This document shows, one piece after another, positions 62,974 through 64,000 of a stretch of 64,000 bases of DNA. The notes under the pieces are model-generated. The model was not told where the DNA came from, searched no databases, and worked only from the letters and a program-made list of their open reading frames with translations. Origin of the DNA: Rhizobacter sp. OV335 (lineage in GTDB: Bacteria; Pseudomonadota; Gammaproteobacteria; Burkholderiales; Burkholderiaceae_C); NCBI RefSeq assembly GCF_900142965.1, contig NZ_FRCQ01000005.1:186001-250000 (forward strand), written 5' to 3'. The translations under genes were made by a program, and so were the position numbers. How positions within the stretch are numbered: position 1 is the stretch's first letter; each line of letters starts with the position of its first letter.

Positions 62974-64000
62974 CGACTCTTCGACGACCCTGCCTCCGGA
63001 CGCCCCTGGCGACGAGGCTTCGGCCGCGAAGCCCAAGCGTCGACGCGCCCCCAAGGCCACGGCCGCCGACGCCACTGAGGCGGCGGTCGAAGCCGGAGCG
63101 GCTGATGTTCCCGCGGGTGATGCGGCCGAACCTGCGGCCAAGCCGGCTCGCAAGCGCAAGCCGGCGGTGAAGGCCGAGGCCGAAGCGGATGTCGGCGAGA
63201 GTTCTGCCGTTGCTGCTGCAGCCCCGCCGGTCGAGCAGATGATCCAGGTCGAGACGAAGCGGCCGCGCAAGCCCGTCGAGGCGGCGGCTGCCGTCTCCGA
63301 TGCAGCGCCGGCCGCCGCGACGGCGTCCGCGGAGTCGTCCCCGGCTGCGGCCGCCGCCGACGCGCCGGTCTTCACGGTGGTCAAGGAGCCTGGTGCCGAG
63401 CTTCCGCCGGATTGGGATCCGCCCGGCCTGGAACGCGAGGTCGACGAGAACGGCCAGCCGACCCGTGCGTCGCGCAACCGCCGCCGCGGCGGGCGCAAGG
63501 ATCGCCGCCGTGAAGATGCCGTGCTCGGCGTTGCCGACGCGCACCTGTCCGCACCGGCGATGCCCGACGCGGGCGACCTGTTCGCGATCGTGGTGTCGGG
63601 CGATTTCGATGCCGAGGTTCCCGAGCCCGAGGGCCTGCCGACGCAAGAGCCGGCGGCGCAGTCGCTGGAGTCGGACGGCGCTGACGAGGGCGATGACGCC
63701 GACGAAGGCGACGACGGCGAGGATGAGGCCACTGAGCCGGCCACCGAGTTCACCCCCGAGGAAGCCGCCGAGCGCAAGCGCGTGCTGCAGGCCGATCCCG
63801 ATGCGCCGAAGCTGCACAAGGTGCTGGCCCAGGCCGGCGTCGGCTCGCGCCGCGACATGGAAGACATGATCGCCGACGGCCGCGTCACCGTGAACGACCA
63901 GCCGGCCCACACCGGCCAGCGCATCTCGTTCGGCGACCGCATCAAGGTCGACGGCAAGCCGGTGCGCGTGCGCATCGTGCCGCCGGCGCCGCGCATCATC
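62960..64000 (+). CDS. rluB: 23S rRNA pseudouridine synthase RluB, N-terminal part
   Basis: From the ATG inside scpB the frame is open to the window end, 347 residues visible. About 280 residues are a low-complexity Ala/Pro/Lys/Glu/Asp extension, with basic patches ([24 protein letters not shown]) and an acidic stretch near residue 240. Then the S4 domain begins: [50 protein letters not shown]. The catalytic domain lies beyond the window. The long extension is typical of betaproteobacterial RluB in my recollection. Its overlap with scpB indicates one operon. Confidence 0.85.
   Translation, partial: MNQADDSSTTLPPDAPGDEASAAKPKRRRAPKATAADATEAAVEAGAADVPAGDAAEPAAKPARKRKPAVKAEAEADVGESSAVAAAAPPVEQMIQVETKRPRKPVEAAAAVSDAAPAAATASAESSPAAAAADAPVFTVVKEPGAELPPDWDPPGLEREVDENGQPTRASRNRRRGGRKDRRREDAVLGVADAHLSAPAMPDAGDLFAIVVSGDFDAEVPEPEGLPTQEPAAQSLESDGADEGDDADEGDDGEDEATEPATEFTPEEAAERKRVLQADPDAPKLHKVLAQAGVGSRRDMEDMIADGRVTVNDQPAHTGQRISFGDRIKVDGKPVRVRIVPPAPRII

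Overview
The window is a stretch of GC-rich (about two-thirds G+C) chromosome from a betaproteobacterium, most likely of the order Burkholderiales. Pointers are the sucA-sucB-lpd-zapE order, the bamD/rluD/scpB/rluB housekeeping block, an H-NS protein of the short betaproteobacterial type, and the general protein style. This is inferred from family resemblance; no database search was possible. Both ends cut genes: a CAP-domain protein on the left and rluB on the right. No stretch longer than about 280 bases lacks a gene, and I see no insertion sequence, CRISPR array or rRNA.

Layout. 0-7 kb holds a CAP protein, a threonine-aldolase-type lyase, a solitary Fic enzyme, a secreted ricin-lectin/GH16 glucanase and a hipBA toxin-antitoxin pair with a clear palindromic operator. 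7-16.2 kb is a sugar-uptake region. A leftward unit encodes a periplasmic sugar-binding protein, an OmpR-type regulator, an EnvZ-type kinase and possibly a MATE pump. It diverges from a complete ABC sugar importer (binding protein, two permeases, ATPase). 16.3-20 kb has a SHOCT-domain protein, small genes, fumarase C, tRNA-Leu(TAA) and a GreA/GreB-like factor. 20-26.8 kb contains an unknown 310-residue protein and a group of small stress-type genes, with exonuclease III, UdgX and a Tat-exported SDR. It also holds a decayed patch: a sugar dehydrogenase shortened at both ends and a PEBP gene with an internal deletion.

27-32.1 kb is rich in regulators: a GST divergent from a TetR gene, a second TetR overlapping a ketosynthase, and an aldo/keto reductase divergent from a LysR gene. 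Three related palindromes mark the TetR promoters. 32.1-34.9 kb is an accessory patch of small unfamiliar genes, the last part visibly less GC-rich: an L7/L12-like protein, a lipoprotein, small membrane proteins and a GIY-YIG-like protein, plus a short duplicated coding fragment. 34.9-37 kb pairs an NsrR-like sensor with a truncated haemoglobin, AraC and VOC operon around a 19-bp palindrome. 37.5-40.7 kb has H-NS, SnoaL-like, CMD-like and XRE genes and murI.

40.8-49.4 kb serves acyl-CoA oxidation (etfBA with terminator, acyl-CoA dehydrogenase, nitronate monooxygenase), followed by a soluble hybrid kinase, a cupin, a YghZ-type reductase and a cysteine-cluster protein. 49.6-57 kb is the 2-oxoglutarate dehydrogenase operon with zapE. 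57-64 kb holds a PP2C phosphatase, a DUF465 protein, a DinG-type helicase, bamD, rluD, scpB and rluB.
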